From positions 17,501 to 81,500 of the forward strand of contig JAXCGZ010020842.1 of NCBI GenBank assembly GCA_037179515.1: 64,000 nucleotides of DNA, given 5' to 3'. The position numbers and the translations under genes are program-made. The DNA comes from Halocaridina rubra (Eukaryota; Arthropoda; Malacostraca; Decapoda; Atyidae). Under the pieces are notes generated by a model. That model ran no database searches and was not told where the DNA came from. It saw only the letters and a list, made by a program, of their open reading frames with translations. Below are positions 40,640 to 50,469 of this stretch, one piece after another. Position 1 is the stretch's first letter. Every line of letters begins with the position of its first letter.

Positions 40640-42630
40640 CCCATCGTAATAAGAAAAATAACCTGCCCCACAGCCCCCTGGCTAGCTAATGACATCAAAG
40701 AGGCAATGCAAATCAGAAATCAAATACAAAAAGAGCTAGAAATAAATAGATATGATATGACTCCCCGAGAAAGTTATAAAACAGAAAAGAAACGTGTCAG
40801 ATCTCTCATCAATGTAAGTAAAACAACTTATACAAAAAACAATTTAATGACTCTAGACATGATACAGCAGCAACATGGAAAATGATAAGAAGCATGATAC
40901 CAAATGAAAAGACTATCTCAGAAAGTTATGAAAATATTACGGACTTGAAAGACAAAGCGGAAAACTTTAATAACTATTTTGCAAACGTTGGCAAAAATAC
41001 ATATGAGAAAGCACAAGAAAACATCAACTCAGTGAATATGAGTAATTACTTAAATGACAATTCTTCCAATGAAAACACAAGAGAGTACTTCAAGATAAAT
41101 CCTATCGATTGTGCTAACTTAATTCTTACCATAAAGAGCCTAAGAAACTCTGGCTCTTATGGTCCAAATGGTATACCATTTCAGTTCATCAAAGATGCTC
41201 TACCCATGATTGTATCTTATATTCTAACTATTATGAACACTTCTATTGTTACTAAAAAGTTTCCTGACTCTTGGAGAAAATCACATGTAATACCTTTGCA
41301 AAAATATGGGGACAGAGAAGATGTGACAAACTATCGTCCCATTTCCCTGCTACCCGTTTTTCTAAAATATTAGAAAAAAATTGTTGCATGCCAACTTATG
41401 TCATATTTAGAGTCAAATAGACTATTATCTATTAACCAACATGGTTTCAGACCAAAACTCTCGACGGAAACTGCACTTCTCAGAGTTACGAATAGTATCT
41501 ATAATAATATAGATATGAAAAAAAAATCCATACTTGTATTATAAGACTTATTAAAAGTCTTCGACAGTGTAAACCATGAAATTCCTTTAAGTAAATGTGC
41601 TAACCTAAATATTGATCCGAGCTGGTTTAGAGAGTATCTATCTAATCGCAAACAGTCAATACGTCTTAACAACATTATCTCTAAGCCAAAAAATGTATCA
41701 TTTGATGTTCCACATGGGTCAGTAATTGGTCCTATCCTCTTCTCCATTTACATAAATGATCTATCTTCTTTCATTTCTGACTGTCTTGTCGTACAATATG
41801 CAGATGACACTCAACTACTCCTTAGTGGTGATATTAATAATCTCCCAGAGCTAACCTTAAGAGCAGAAAACACCCTGTCAAAAATCAAAATCTATTTTCA
41901 AGAAATTGGGCTGTTAATTAACGAAAGTAAAACACAATGCATGTTCATTGGTTCAAGCTTCCATATAGCACAAATTCCAGAAAACACAACAATTAATTTT
42001 TGAGATAATAGTATTACACCTAGCAAACCAGTCAAACCTAGGAATTCACTTTGATAACTACATGTTGTTTGATTCCCATATAGATAAAGTATGCAAAAAG
42101 GTTACAGGAACATTAATGTACTTATCACGTATAAAAGACAATTTTGAGACTACCACTTGAATAACTGTTGTTGAATCTCTAGCCCTAAGTCACATTAATT
42201 ACTGCACAACTGTTTGAGGAGCTACCACTAAGACTCAGATAAACAGAATACAAAGCTTATTAATTTTGCAGCTCGAGTTGCCCTGGGAGGAATAAGAAAA
42301 TATGACCACATCACACCAGCTCTCAATAAACTTGGGTGGCTGCGGGCAGAAAACAAGGTCGCACATGCTATTTATGTTTTTGTATATAAAATTTTGGACC
42401 GTCACTATCCTAGCTGGGTATTTGATTTAAAAACAGTCAGGGATATAAGGGAAACCAACACAAGACAGAGCAGTGAGCTCTTTCTTCACAGAACAAACAC
42501 AGAATCAGGTTCAAAGATGATCACTATTAAAGGGCCAACACTCTGGAACAATATTCCAGAGCATCTTAAAAATTCATCCTCCTTCACAGCTTTCAAAGGC
42601 AAACTATATAGTTTTCTTTTGGACAAATAG
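40640..42630 (+). pseudogene. Family C LINE reverse transcriptase
   Basis: In order: CANLILTIKSLRNSGSYGPN and IPFQFIKDALP, HVIPLQKYGDREDVTNYRPI, SINQHGFRPKLSTETALLRV, DLLKVFDSVNHEIPLSKCAN (first Asp), VPHGSVIGPILFSIYINDLS, LVVQYADDTQLLLSGDI (intact YADD), then the C-terminal block ITPALNKLGWLRAENKVAHA and TLWNNIPEHLKNSSSFTAFK to 42630. Stops at about 41373, 41543 and 42003, plus shifts between 42000 and 42290, disable it. Confidence 0.86.
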
Positions 42631-43079
42631 TTGCTGCTCACACATAAACTAAACTTAATGATTTAATGCAATTTCCCTTAACACTGACCTCTCTATAAGT
42701 AAACTGATATCGACTTCTCTGTTCTCTAAGTTAAGAACTAATTATTCTCATTGAAAGGAAAACAAATATGGTATTGATGCTAATAATAACGATACTGTAT
42801 CAAGTGTTATTATTACTACTTTATTTTTAACATTATTGCTAACATTTTTATTATATCATTATTATTTTCTATGAAAGCTACATTTAATTTAATTGTATGT
42901 ATTACCCTCTTACTTATTTGTTCAATTACATGTCTACTTATAAGTTACTTTTTCTTTTAGAAGAATAACCATTGTTCAAAAATGGAAATAAATGTTTGTT
43001 TGTTTTGTTTGTTTGTTTGTTTATTTTCTACCTGAGGATTTTGTTGCAACTTTATGAGGAAGTATGTTCTGAGAATAAT

Positions 43080-43262
43080 AATAATAATAAAATCTTTATT
43101 TCCATTTCAATACAATGGGTATTCGTCGGCCAGGGCAAGCCCCAACCCCCCACTGTGGTGTCCGACCACAGCAGTTCCTGCCAGTAAACAGCTTAAACTC
43201 TCGGTCTTGGACGGGAACCGATCTTTCGACCTCGTGAATGCGAAGCCAGCGCGTTGCCACTA
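43080..43262 (-). mobile_element. tRNA-like SINE (SINE-1), copy 2
   Basis: Minus strand: agtggcaacgcgctggcttc, ttcacgaggtcgaaagatcg and the body agtttaagctgtttactggc and ggggttggggcttgccctgg match the 10355-10545 copy. Its 3' end (ttgaaatggaaataaagatt followed by (TTA)n) resembles the 3' end of the family C LINE at 42977-43000. The head is eroded. Confidence 0.76.
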
Positions 43263-43351
43263 TTATTATTAATATCATCATCAAAATCACTCTATGTTTG
43301 ACTTTGTTCTAGTGGTTCAACAGTACTTGGTTCAGGCATTGCATTAGGTTC
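43263..43351 (-). pseudogene. gypsy pol C-terminal relic, part 2
   Basis: Reading down from 43351, the frame of 50081-50288 continues as NAMPEPSTVEPLEQSQT then a stop. The I-type LINE splits the two parts, with the duplicated GCATTAGGTTC at the joint. Confidence 0.65.
43341..43351. repeat. Target site duplication GCATTAGGTTC (left)
   Basis: An 11-bp direct repeat identical to 50070-50080, flanking the I-type LINE. Confidence 0.88.
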
Positions 43352-43528
43352 ACACACAGTCCAGTTCCAGCTCCAGTAGCGGTTGGACCTCTCCTCTCTC
43401 ACTCTGCCAGCAGCCAGTAGCAGAAGCCGACTCCACCCAGCAGCTTACCTGGCACAGGGGACACCGTGATCACAGCATATTAACTCCCAACAACAGTCTG
43501 GTTCCAGCTTCAGTAGTGATAGGACATG

Positions 43529-44345
43529 CATAAGTATTTCTGTCCACTTTTCCTCCTCTCTCACGAGAGCCAGAAAGAGAAGCAAAGACTGCTTTTGTTT
43601 TGTTTTGTGTTCCCGATTTTTGTTTTAGTGAAAGCAAGTGACTGTGTGTGTGATATACCCCAAATAATTTTGCCTGCTCTTCTCTCTCTTTTATAAGAGT
43701 CGGGAAGAAAAGGAAAATAGAAAGTGTTCAGGTTTCTAATTTGTTTTTATATCTATTGTGATAGGTAGTTGAAGCCTCTTCCTACCCTTGAAGTGAACTT
43801 CGCCTCCTCCACTCCATCCCTGTCTGAGGTGGAAGTTTCCACAAGGAAATATAACCTAAGTATATCTGTTTTCTTTTCTTCCTCTCTCACGAGAGCCAAA
43901 GAGAGAAACAGAAAGATTGCCTTGTTTTATTGTTATTTTGTGCTTTTGTGTTCTTTTGTTTAATTGAACACACATTACTGTGTTTTGGTGAAAACAAGTG
44001 ACTGTGTGTGTGATATACTCCAAGTAATTTTGCCTGCTCTTCTCTCTCTTTTATAAGAGTCGGGAAGAAAAGGAAAATAGAAAGTGTTCAGTTTTCTAAT
44101 TTGTTTTTATATCTATTGTGATAGGTAGCTGAAGCCTCTTCCTACCCTTGAAGTGAACTTCGCCTCCTCCACTCCATCCCTGACCTGAGGGGGAAGTTTT
44201 CACAAGGAAATATAACCTAAGTATATCTGTTTTCTTTTCTTCCTCTCTCACGAGAGCCAAAGAGAGAAACAGAAAGATTGCCTTGTTTTGTTGTGTTTTT
44301 GTGTTGTCTTTTTGTGCTTCTGTGTTCTTTTGTTTAATTGAACAC
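43529..44345 (+). promoter_or_regulatory. Tandem 360-bp repeats in the LINE 5' UTR
   Basis: 43621-43980 and 43981-44345 are successive copies with a period of exactly 360 at gtgactgtgtgtgtgatata. A partial copy precedes them (43529-43620). Each unit holds ctctctcacgagag and ctcttttataagag palindromic phrases. A shorter duplication (ccagttccagctccagtagc / tggttccagcttcagtagtg) lies upstream. By analogy with monomeric 5' UTRs of some LINEs these may be internal promoter units; that role is an inference. Confidence 0.65.
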
Positions 44346-44567
44346 ACATTATTGTGTCCTGAGCAAAATCTCTGTTTTCACTTCCCTCTCCCACGAGAGT
44401 TGGGAAGAAAGATAGAAGACTGTTTAAGTGATTATGTGTTGTAGTGTTGCAATTAAGTGAAGTGATCCATCCATAAGGCCCCTATATTGTATTAATCAAA
44501 ATTGACAAAACAGTGCAAATAACATATACCTAGTGAAATCTGTGATATCCATGACTAGTTGCTAGTC

Positions 44568-46067
44568 ATGGCCTCAGCCGCTTCTCCTGCTTCCCCCCCA
44601 GAGGGGGGAATGGAACTCGACCCCCCTCAAGAGGGGTGGACGGTTGCAGGAAAGAAGAGGCCAAGGATGGCCTCTGGCAGTAGCCATGAGAGTGCTGCTG
44701 CCCCAGTTCCCTCCCCCAGCCCCAAAGACTGATAGAGAGCCCATTTCCAAGTTCAAAGTTGAGGCTCCTTCCACCAAAGAGGCATATGACCTTATCAGAG
44801 AGTTGGAAGATCAACTCACCGAGCATGGCTGCAAAATAAAGCCTAATGTACAGGGTGACTTCATTATCCACCCAGCCTCAGCAGAAGCCGCAGAGAAGAT
44901 CCGCAGCCTAAACTCACCTCACTTGATAGAGATGAACCCTGCACTAAAAATAAGAAAATACATTGTCATTGGCTTCCCTGTTGCTTGGTCAGTTGACCTG
45001 CTGACCAAGCAAACGTACATTACGGCTGCCTCACGTTGCTCCTCCAAAATAGAGGGTCAAACCGTCCCATCAAAGCAAGTTCTGGTCCACATCTGTGGTC
45101 CACCCCCTTCGCAAGTAAACCTCGGCATCTGGGGCAAGTTCAACATAAGAGACTACACCCCAGAACCCCCAAGATGTTTCCGGTGTCAAAGATATGGGCA
45201 CCACAGGAATACTTGCCATTTCCCAGAGAGATGTGGAATCTGCAGTGGGCAACACTCCACCGACCGCTGCCTTAACAAATTCAAGGGAAAAGAAGCAACA
45301 GTTGCCAAGTGCCCGAACTGCAAAGGGAACCATCACGCATGGAACAACCGCTGCCCAGAAAGGCTGAAGAGGATTCCTCAAAGAACCCCTCCTTCTGCCC
45401 CTGTCACCAATCACACCACCCCCAACTTCACCCCAGCTCCTCCCCCACCTCCAATCCTTGGCAATTGCCCCCTCCTGCCCCACTCACACCTAACCTCCCC
45501 ACCCAAAACCCACCACACTACACCAACCCAGCTCCTAACACACAGATCACACCTCCTACAGCTTCCACCCCTACACCAACTCCATCCACCCCATCACACA
45601 ACACTCACACTCCTACCATCCCCCCAAACAACACTCACACTCCTATCAACCCTACACGCAACACTCACACCAACACCTCCACCCCACGCAACACTCAAAC
45701 ACACAATACAATCACACGCAACACCCAGACCACACACACACCCACTCACCACACTAGGTCCCGGGACCCTAGACTAAAATCCCATACCCCCATACCTAAA
45801 CAGCCTATCCAGACACCTTCCTCTGCCTCCTCTTCCAAACAGCAAACCCTCTTCACAGTAAACGAGCTCACCAACCTTCTTATTCAAGCCGTACAGGCAG
45901 CCGTCCGACTCCTTGATACCAGAGCCACCACCCAAGATGCCTACATTCAAGTCGTCGAAGTAGCCCACTCCATTGTCGCCAATGCCCTCGTCTCCAGAAC
46001 CCACCAGCAGCCTCAACAACCCACCACTCCTACCACCTCCACCTCCTCAAATCATCAAGATGTCTAA
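44568..46067 (+). pseudogene. I-type LINE ORF1, gag-like with three zinc knuckles, two frameshifts
   Basis: Start ATG 44568 (MASAASPASPPEGGMELDPP). The frame stops near 44732, and the body continues in the next frame (PISKFKVEAPSTKEAYDLIR, LIEMNPALKIRKYIVIGFPV) with knuckles CFRCQRYGHHRNTC, CGICSGQHSTDRC and CPNCKGNHHAWNNRC (45175-45355). Around 45400-45480 the natural-looking frame returns to the first one: a long Pro/Thr/His/Asn linker, then RSRDPRLK and VNELTNLLIQAVQAAVRLLD to TAA 46067. Two compensating indels in C-rich runs would explain this. The protein would bind RNA in the family. Confidence 0.78.
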
Positions 46068-49000
46068 TCTCGGGATCCTACACTGGAATGCCCAGGGTCT
46101 CAGACACAAGGTACAACATCTTGAAGGCACAGCCAAGACTGACAACATTGATGTCATCATGGTTCAAGAAACCCTGTTCACAGAGCAATACCCTCCAAAA
46201 ATCTCAGGATACAATGGATTCTACCAGCACTGGTCTCCAGGGGAGAACAGAGGCAGCGCCACCTTCATCAGGAAAAACCTATTAGCCAAGGAAATAACCC
46301 GACCGGTCTACTGCGGCGAAGATGTCCACGTCCTTGCTGTTAACATCCAACTTCAGGGCAGCTGCATAGATCTGTACAACATTTACAGACCACGGAATGG
46401 TAGCTTAGACCTGACTACCCTCTTCGGGCTAGCCAGTCATCGTGACTTGGTAATAGGAGGCGACTTCAACGCGCACCATCCAAGATTCAGGTATGAGCGC
46501 CCCTGTGCTGCAGGCAGACACATCATGAGCCTGCTGGATGACCAAGAAGATGTCTCCCTGCTCAACGATCATGAGCCAACACATGACAGAGGTGGAATAC
46601 TGGACCTCACCTTTGTCTCCAATTCCCTAAAGCAGGACGCCACATGGAGAGTTCATCCCCTGGTCACAAGCGACCACTATGGGATCCATCTCACACTGCC
46701 AATTCCTGAAATCTTCCAAATCCCTGCTCCTCCCCCTCGATGGAATTTCAAGAAGGCCGACTGGGGCCGATTCCAGGAGCACCTCAGCAATTGGTTTTCA
46801 GCCTACGTACCATCTGAAGACATCGACCAAGCAGAGGCCGAGCTAGTCAATGCCCTGCAAGCTGCAGCAAACTCCTCCATCCCCCTCTGCAAACCACAAC
46901 ACACCACTCATCGGGACAGATGGTACTACTGTGACAGAGTTAAAGAACTCAATCACCGGCTCAACGTCATTCGGAAAATGCACAGGAAACGTCGCACTGA
47001 AGACTCCTACCGCACTCTCCAGGCAGTCAAAGAACATGTCCATGAAGAGACTTGCAACATCAAGAGGAAAAAATGGCTAGAGTGGTGTTCCACCCTAGAT
47101 GCTCACACCTCTGTGGGCCAGATGTGGAGGAGCATCAACTCCTTTGCTAAAGGAAAACCTCCTAAAATCACCCCCCACAGGGATCCTAGCAGGGCAGCAG
47201 AAGAACTCGCCATCAAATTCGCGGATAGAGCAAGCTCCAACCAGCTCCCCATCACCACCAGAACAACTCTTCAGGACCTCACCACTGCAAGATGGGAAGA
47301 AATAGAAGAGGCCATCAACACTGAAGACGAAACAGATGCTCCATTCTCCCTGACTGAGCTACTAAGAGTAAGCAAAAGCTCTAAGAACACAGCCCCAGGT
47401 GCCGATAGAATCACATACACAATGATTCAAAAAATGGGGCCCCAAGGGGAGCTTGCTCTACTCTCTCTGATCAATTCGACATACACACGAAGAATCAGAC
47501 CAGCCTCATGGAACAGAGCAGACATTCAGCCCATCCCAAAACCACAGGACCCTGACAACCCTCGCCCCATCTCCCTCCTAGGCTGCCTGAGCAAGACGGC
47601 AGAAAAGATGGTACTTAACAGAGTCCGCTGGAAATGCCCACCCTTCCCAGAAAACATGTTTGCCTACCAGCCTGGCTTAGGCACCTCAGAATGCATAGCC
47701 TCCATGCTATCATTTATCAACAACTGCCGTGGTTACATCGTTTTTCTAGACCTAGAGAAGGCCTTTGAACTAGCCAATGTGCCGGCAATACTCTCAGCTC
47801 TCGTATCAAAGCAGATCAAAGGTAACCTTCTCTCGTGGATCAAGCAGAGTCTACAAAACCGTAGTGCACGAGTCAAAGTAGATGGGCACTACTCCACCTA
47901 CAAAAACCACGAAAATGGGACCCCCCAAGGTGGAATCCTTAGCCCCTTCCTCTTTAATTGTCTCATGGAAAAACTCATGGACATCGCACTACCACATGGA
48001 ACCAAACTCTTCAACTATGCGGACGACTTTGCCCTTGTCACAATAGGACACAGAAGCTCTAACAAGACACAGCGCTGCCTCACCAAGATTCACCAAGCCT
48101 CCATCTCCCTTGGAGTCAGAATCAATGCCCGCAAAACCAAGGCCCTTCCCATCCACCAGCGGAGACCAGACACTAATCTGGTCATAGGTAATGAGCCTGT
48201 GGACTGGGTTACCAAACACCAATACCTGGGTGTAATCATCGACCAAAGACTAACCTTTGGACCAGAAATTCAACACTTGCGCGACAGGTGCAGCCAGCGA
48301 CAAGCGGTCCTTCGTCGGATGTCGGGCCTCTACGATGGTGCATCATTTAATGTCCTCAGAACCTTCTATGTACAAGCCATACGCAGCCTCATAGACTATG
48401 CTTGTCCCACACTCTGGCTACTAACAGACCAACAGTGGGACAAGATAGAAGTAATTCAAAACAACGCCACACGTACCATGCTAGGAGCCCCCATGTGGAC
48501 CAAGAGAGAAAACATCCAGATGGAATCGGGACTCATTCCACTCAAACTCAGAGCTCAGCAAAGACTGACCCTCTTTGTGGCCAAAACCACCACTGCCCAA
48601 CATAAATGCCTAGCTGGCACAAATCTCCATCTAGCCCTCAATCGCCACCCCAACCACCATCCTAGAACCTGGGCAGCCAAGGTCTGCGCTAGCCTGCAAG
48701 CACTGCCAGTCAGGGAGAGCATCCTAGCCAAGATACAAGACACACCGCTTCCTGAATACAGATGCCCACCCCCATGGAATGACCAACCACTCGACATAAA
48801 GATCGAGCTCCCTGACAACCCCAAAAGCTTGGTAAACCCGCTTGTCCTTAAAAACATATATAAGGACAAAATTCAGAGCTGGAGCAGGCCAAACTCTCAA
48901 GTCTACTACACTGACGGTTCAGTAAATCAAGAAACTGGAGCCTCAGCCGCCGCCTTCACCACTGGAAACCACGTCCTATCCTGGAGACTGTCAAACTCCT

Positions 49001-49761
49001 GCTCATCGCTCCAGACTGAGCTTGTTGCCATAGCCAACGCCCTCGACTTCTTCATCCAGCAAGGAGCTGACCATGCCCTAATTCTCTCTGACTCTAAAGG
49101 CGCCTTACAGGCCATCAAGAAGCCACTCCTCAGAGACAATGTACGCATCATCACCACCATCCTCAGCCACTACCACAGGACAACCAGCCTTGGAAAAGCC
49201 ATCACTCTTGCCTGGATTCCCAGCCACGTCGGCATCAAGGGAAATGAGGAAGCCGATCAAGCCGCCAAACAAGCCACTCTCAGAGCAGAAATCCAGATAT
49301 CTCTGTCTCCTGGGATGCAACAGATAAAAAATAAAGCCACCAAGTCACTCCTTAACACCTTAATAACTAAACACAACCTGTGCACAGACATTGGCTCCCC
49401 CTCCACCTGGTGGTACAAAGCCACCACTGATCTTCGGCGTATCACCCTGCCTAAGAGCCTTCGACGAAGCACTGAGCTCAATGTGTACCGTCTGAGACTC
49501 GGGTACAAGTGCACCTGGCAAATAGTGGAGGATATCATCAGGGAATGCACCTTTTGCCAGGTAGCCTCACCACATCCACTGCTACATTACATCCTGGAAT
49601 GTGATTCTTTTTCAGAAATTCGACGGAAAACTGGTGCCCCCGCAACATCTAGCGAAGACCCAAATGCCCTTCATGTTGCTAGCTCCATCATCAGACTAGC
49701 AACAAATAACTACATGAACAGTCTACTAAATATTATCAGACAATACCCTCCACCAAGATAA
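46060..49761 (+). CDS. I-type LINE ORF2: endonuclease, reverse transcriptase, RNase H
   Basis: 1233 codons without interruption from ATG 46060 (MSNLGILHWNAQGLRHKVQH). I prefer this ATG to the in-frame one at 45973 because it begins the endonuclease fold and overlaps the ORF1 stop. Endonuclease: WNAQG, VQETL, YNIYRPRN, GGDFNAHHP, TSDHYGIHL (about residues 9-220). RT: NTAPGADRITYTMIQ, RPISLLGCLSKTAEK, FLDLEKAFELA, NGTPQGGILSPFLFN, NYADDFALV (about 440-690). RNase H: YYTDGSVNQE, LQTELVAIANALD, LILSDSKGALQ, WIPSHVGIKGNEEADQAAK (about 945-1075), with D-E-D-D all present. A terminal CTFCQVASPHPLLHYILEC finger follows. All catalytic residues are visible, so it is probably functional. Confidence 0.93.
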   Translation: MSNLGILHWNAQGLRHKVQHLEGTAKTDNIDVIMVQETLFTEQYPPKISGYNGFYQHWSPGENRGSATFIRKNLLAKEITRPVYCGEDVHVLAVNIQLQGSCIDLYNIYRPRNGSLDLTTLFGLASHRDLVIGGDFNAHHPRFRYERPCAAGRHIMSLLDDQEDVSLLNDHEPTHDRGGILDLTFVSNSLKQDATWRVHPLVTSDHYGIHLTLPIPEIFQIPAPPPRWNFKKADWGRFQEHLSNWFSAYVPSEDIDQAEAELVNALQAAANSSIPLCKPQHTTHRDRWYYCDRVKELNHRLNVIRKMHRKRRTEDSYRTLQAVKEHVHEETCNIKRKKWLEWCSTLDAHTSVGQMWRSINSFAKGKPPKITPHRDPSRAAEELAIKFADRASSNQLPITTRTTLQDLTTARWEEIEEAINTEDETDAPFSLTELLRVSKSSKNTAPGADRITYTMIQKMGPQGELALLSLINSTYTRRIRPASWNRADIQPIPKPQDPDNPRPISLLGCLSKTAEKMVLNRVRWKCPPFPENMFAYQPGLGTSECIASMLSFINNCRGYIVFLDLEKAFELANVPAILSALVSKQIKGNLLSWIKQSLQNRSARVKVDGHYSTYKNHENGTPQGGILSPFLFNCLMEKLMDIALPHGTKLFNYADDFALVTIGHRSSNKTQRCLTKIHQASISLGVRINARKTKALPIHQRRPDTNLVIGNEPVDWVTKHQYLGVIIDQRLTFGPEIQHLRDRCSQRQAVLRRMSGLYDGASFNVLRTFYVQAIRSLIDYACPTLWLLTDQQWDKIEVIQNNATRTMLGAPMWTKRENIQMESGLIPLKLRAQQRLTLFVAKTTTAQHKCLAGTNLHLALNRHPNHHPRTWAAKVCASLQALPVRESILAKIQDTPLPEYRCPPPWNDQPLDIKIELPDNPKSLVNPLVLKNIYKDKIQSWSRPNSQVYYTDGSVNQETGASAAAFTTGNHVLSWRLSNSCSSLQTELVAIANALDFFIQQGADHALILSDSKGALQAIKKPLLRDNVRIITTILSHYHRTTSLGKAITLAWIPSHVGIKGNEEADQAAKQATLRAEIQISLSPGMQQIKNKATKSLLNTLITKHNLCTDIGSPSTWWYKATTDLRRITLPKSLRRSTELNVYRLRLGYKCTWQIVEDIIRECTFCQVASPHPLLHYILECDSFSEIRRKTGAPATSSEDPNALHVASSIIRLATNNYMNSLLNIIRQYPPPR

Positions 49762-50069
49762 CCATGCAATAACTCTCTCTCACCCCCAAAACAGGAATTC
49801 ATTTAAATTGTTTGATGTAAACTAATAATTCACAACTGAATACTTATGCTCTCCGTTATCTTTACAGTTTTGCACAATCTCACCTGCAGGCCAATTAGGA
49901 AAGTCCGATCACCAACAATAACAAGATTTCACCCCACCTCCTCACCAACAGGAAAGCCCATTCGCCCGCAAGAGCGAATACCACGTACACTCCAAAAAAA
50001 TCTCACCCCACCTGCGGACCACAAGGGAAGGTCCGCTCACCCTCAAGGGTGAACATCCAAGAACAACAA
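49762..50069 (+). promoter_or_regulatory. I-type LINE 3' UTR with two hairpins
   Basis: ATTCGC (49960-49965) pairs with GCGAAT (49974-49979), and GCGGACC (50014-50020) pairs with GGTCCGC (50030-50036). Both stems also form in the 17181-17511 copy, where the second becomes GCGGGCC/GGTCCGC with one G-U pair. A 3' UTR structure recognised by the RT for target-primed reverse transcription is a reasonable role but unproven. Confidence 0.6.
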
Positions 50070-50080
50070 GCATTAGGTTC
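50070..50080. repeat. Target site duplication GCATTAGGTTC (right)
   Basis: Identical to 43341-43351. Confidence 0.88.
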
Positions 50081-50288
50081 GATCATTGGTTTCAAGCGAT
50101 AAATAGAAACACAATAATGTACATCATCAGACAATTGTATAAGGAAATGTTTAGACATGCGCTTAATAACCTTATATGGTCCTGATTATGGGGCTCCCAA
50201 AGATTTCCTGACTCTATCAACTCATAACCAAACTTTACCACAGGTGTCTAAATCTTTAGGAACAAAAGTGTTTGTAAAACTATGGCAC
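50081..50288 (-). pseudogene. gypsy pol C-terminal relic, part 1
   Basis: Minus strand: FTNTFVPKDLDTCGKVWL, a stop, VDRVRKSLGAP, a stop, SGPYKVIKRMSKHFLIQLSD, DVHYCVSIYRLKPMIEPNA. The VDRVRKSL..P..GPYKV..R..KHF pattern followed by RLKP is the C-terminal domain of gypsy integrases. It continues on the far side of the LINE at 43351. The upstream integrase is not present; the family D LINE tail begins at 50289. Confidence 0.75.
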
Positions 50289-50469
50289 TTTTTTTATATG
50301 AGTGACACTGGGACAGGCCAAAACTGCCCTTATCAAGAAAGGCCCGGGAACGAGAATATACCAAGACGAAGTAAAAGAAAAAGGTTAAGGATAAGGCAGA
50401 GATGAGGTAATGTCACACACACAAAGGGAATTAACAGACAGAAAAAACAGTCAAAATACAGTGGACCCA

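Larger units (their letters stand above)
38250..43027 (+). mobile_element. CR1/L2-type LINE (family C), nearly complete
   Basis: About 4.8 kb with ORF1 (38361-39620), APE endonuclease (39800-40624), RT (40700-42630), a 3' UTR and a terminal (TTTG)n tail at about 42990-43020, preceded by aaaaatggaaataaatg. Only a few stops or shifts separate domains, so it is much younger than family A relics. The 5' boundary is uncertain. Confidence 0.85.
43352..50069 (+). mobile_element. Full-length I-type LINE retrotransposon
   Basis: 6718 bp between perfect 11-bp target duplications. Plan: 5' UTR with 360-bp tandem repeats, ORF1 with three zinc knuckles, ORF2 with APE endonuclease, RT, RNase H and a C-terminal HCCHC-type finger, 3' UTR with two hairpins, and a short A-rich (gaacaacaa) end. 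RNase H after RT places it in the I group (I, Nimb and relatives). The perfect duplication and intact ORF2 indicate a recent insertion. The base composition of the ORFs (C-rich, A-rich sense strand) differs sharply from the AT-rich surroundings. Confidence 0.92.

Noticed and set aside
45309..45777. Separate His/Thr/Pro-rich proteins from overlapping frames in the LINE ORF1 linker
   Set aside because: They are alternative frames of one low-complexity linker; only the frame that leads into the conserved C-terminus is plausible.
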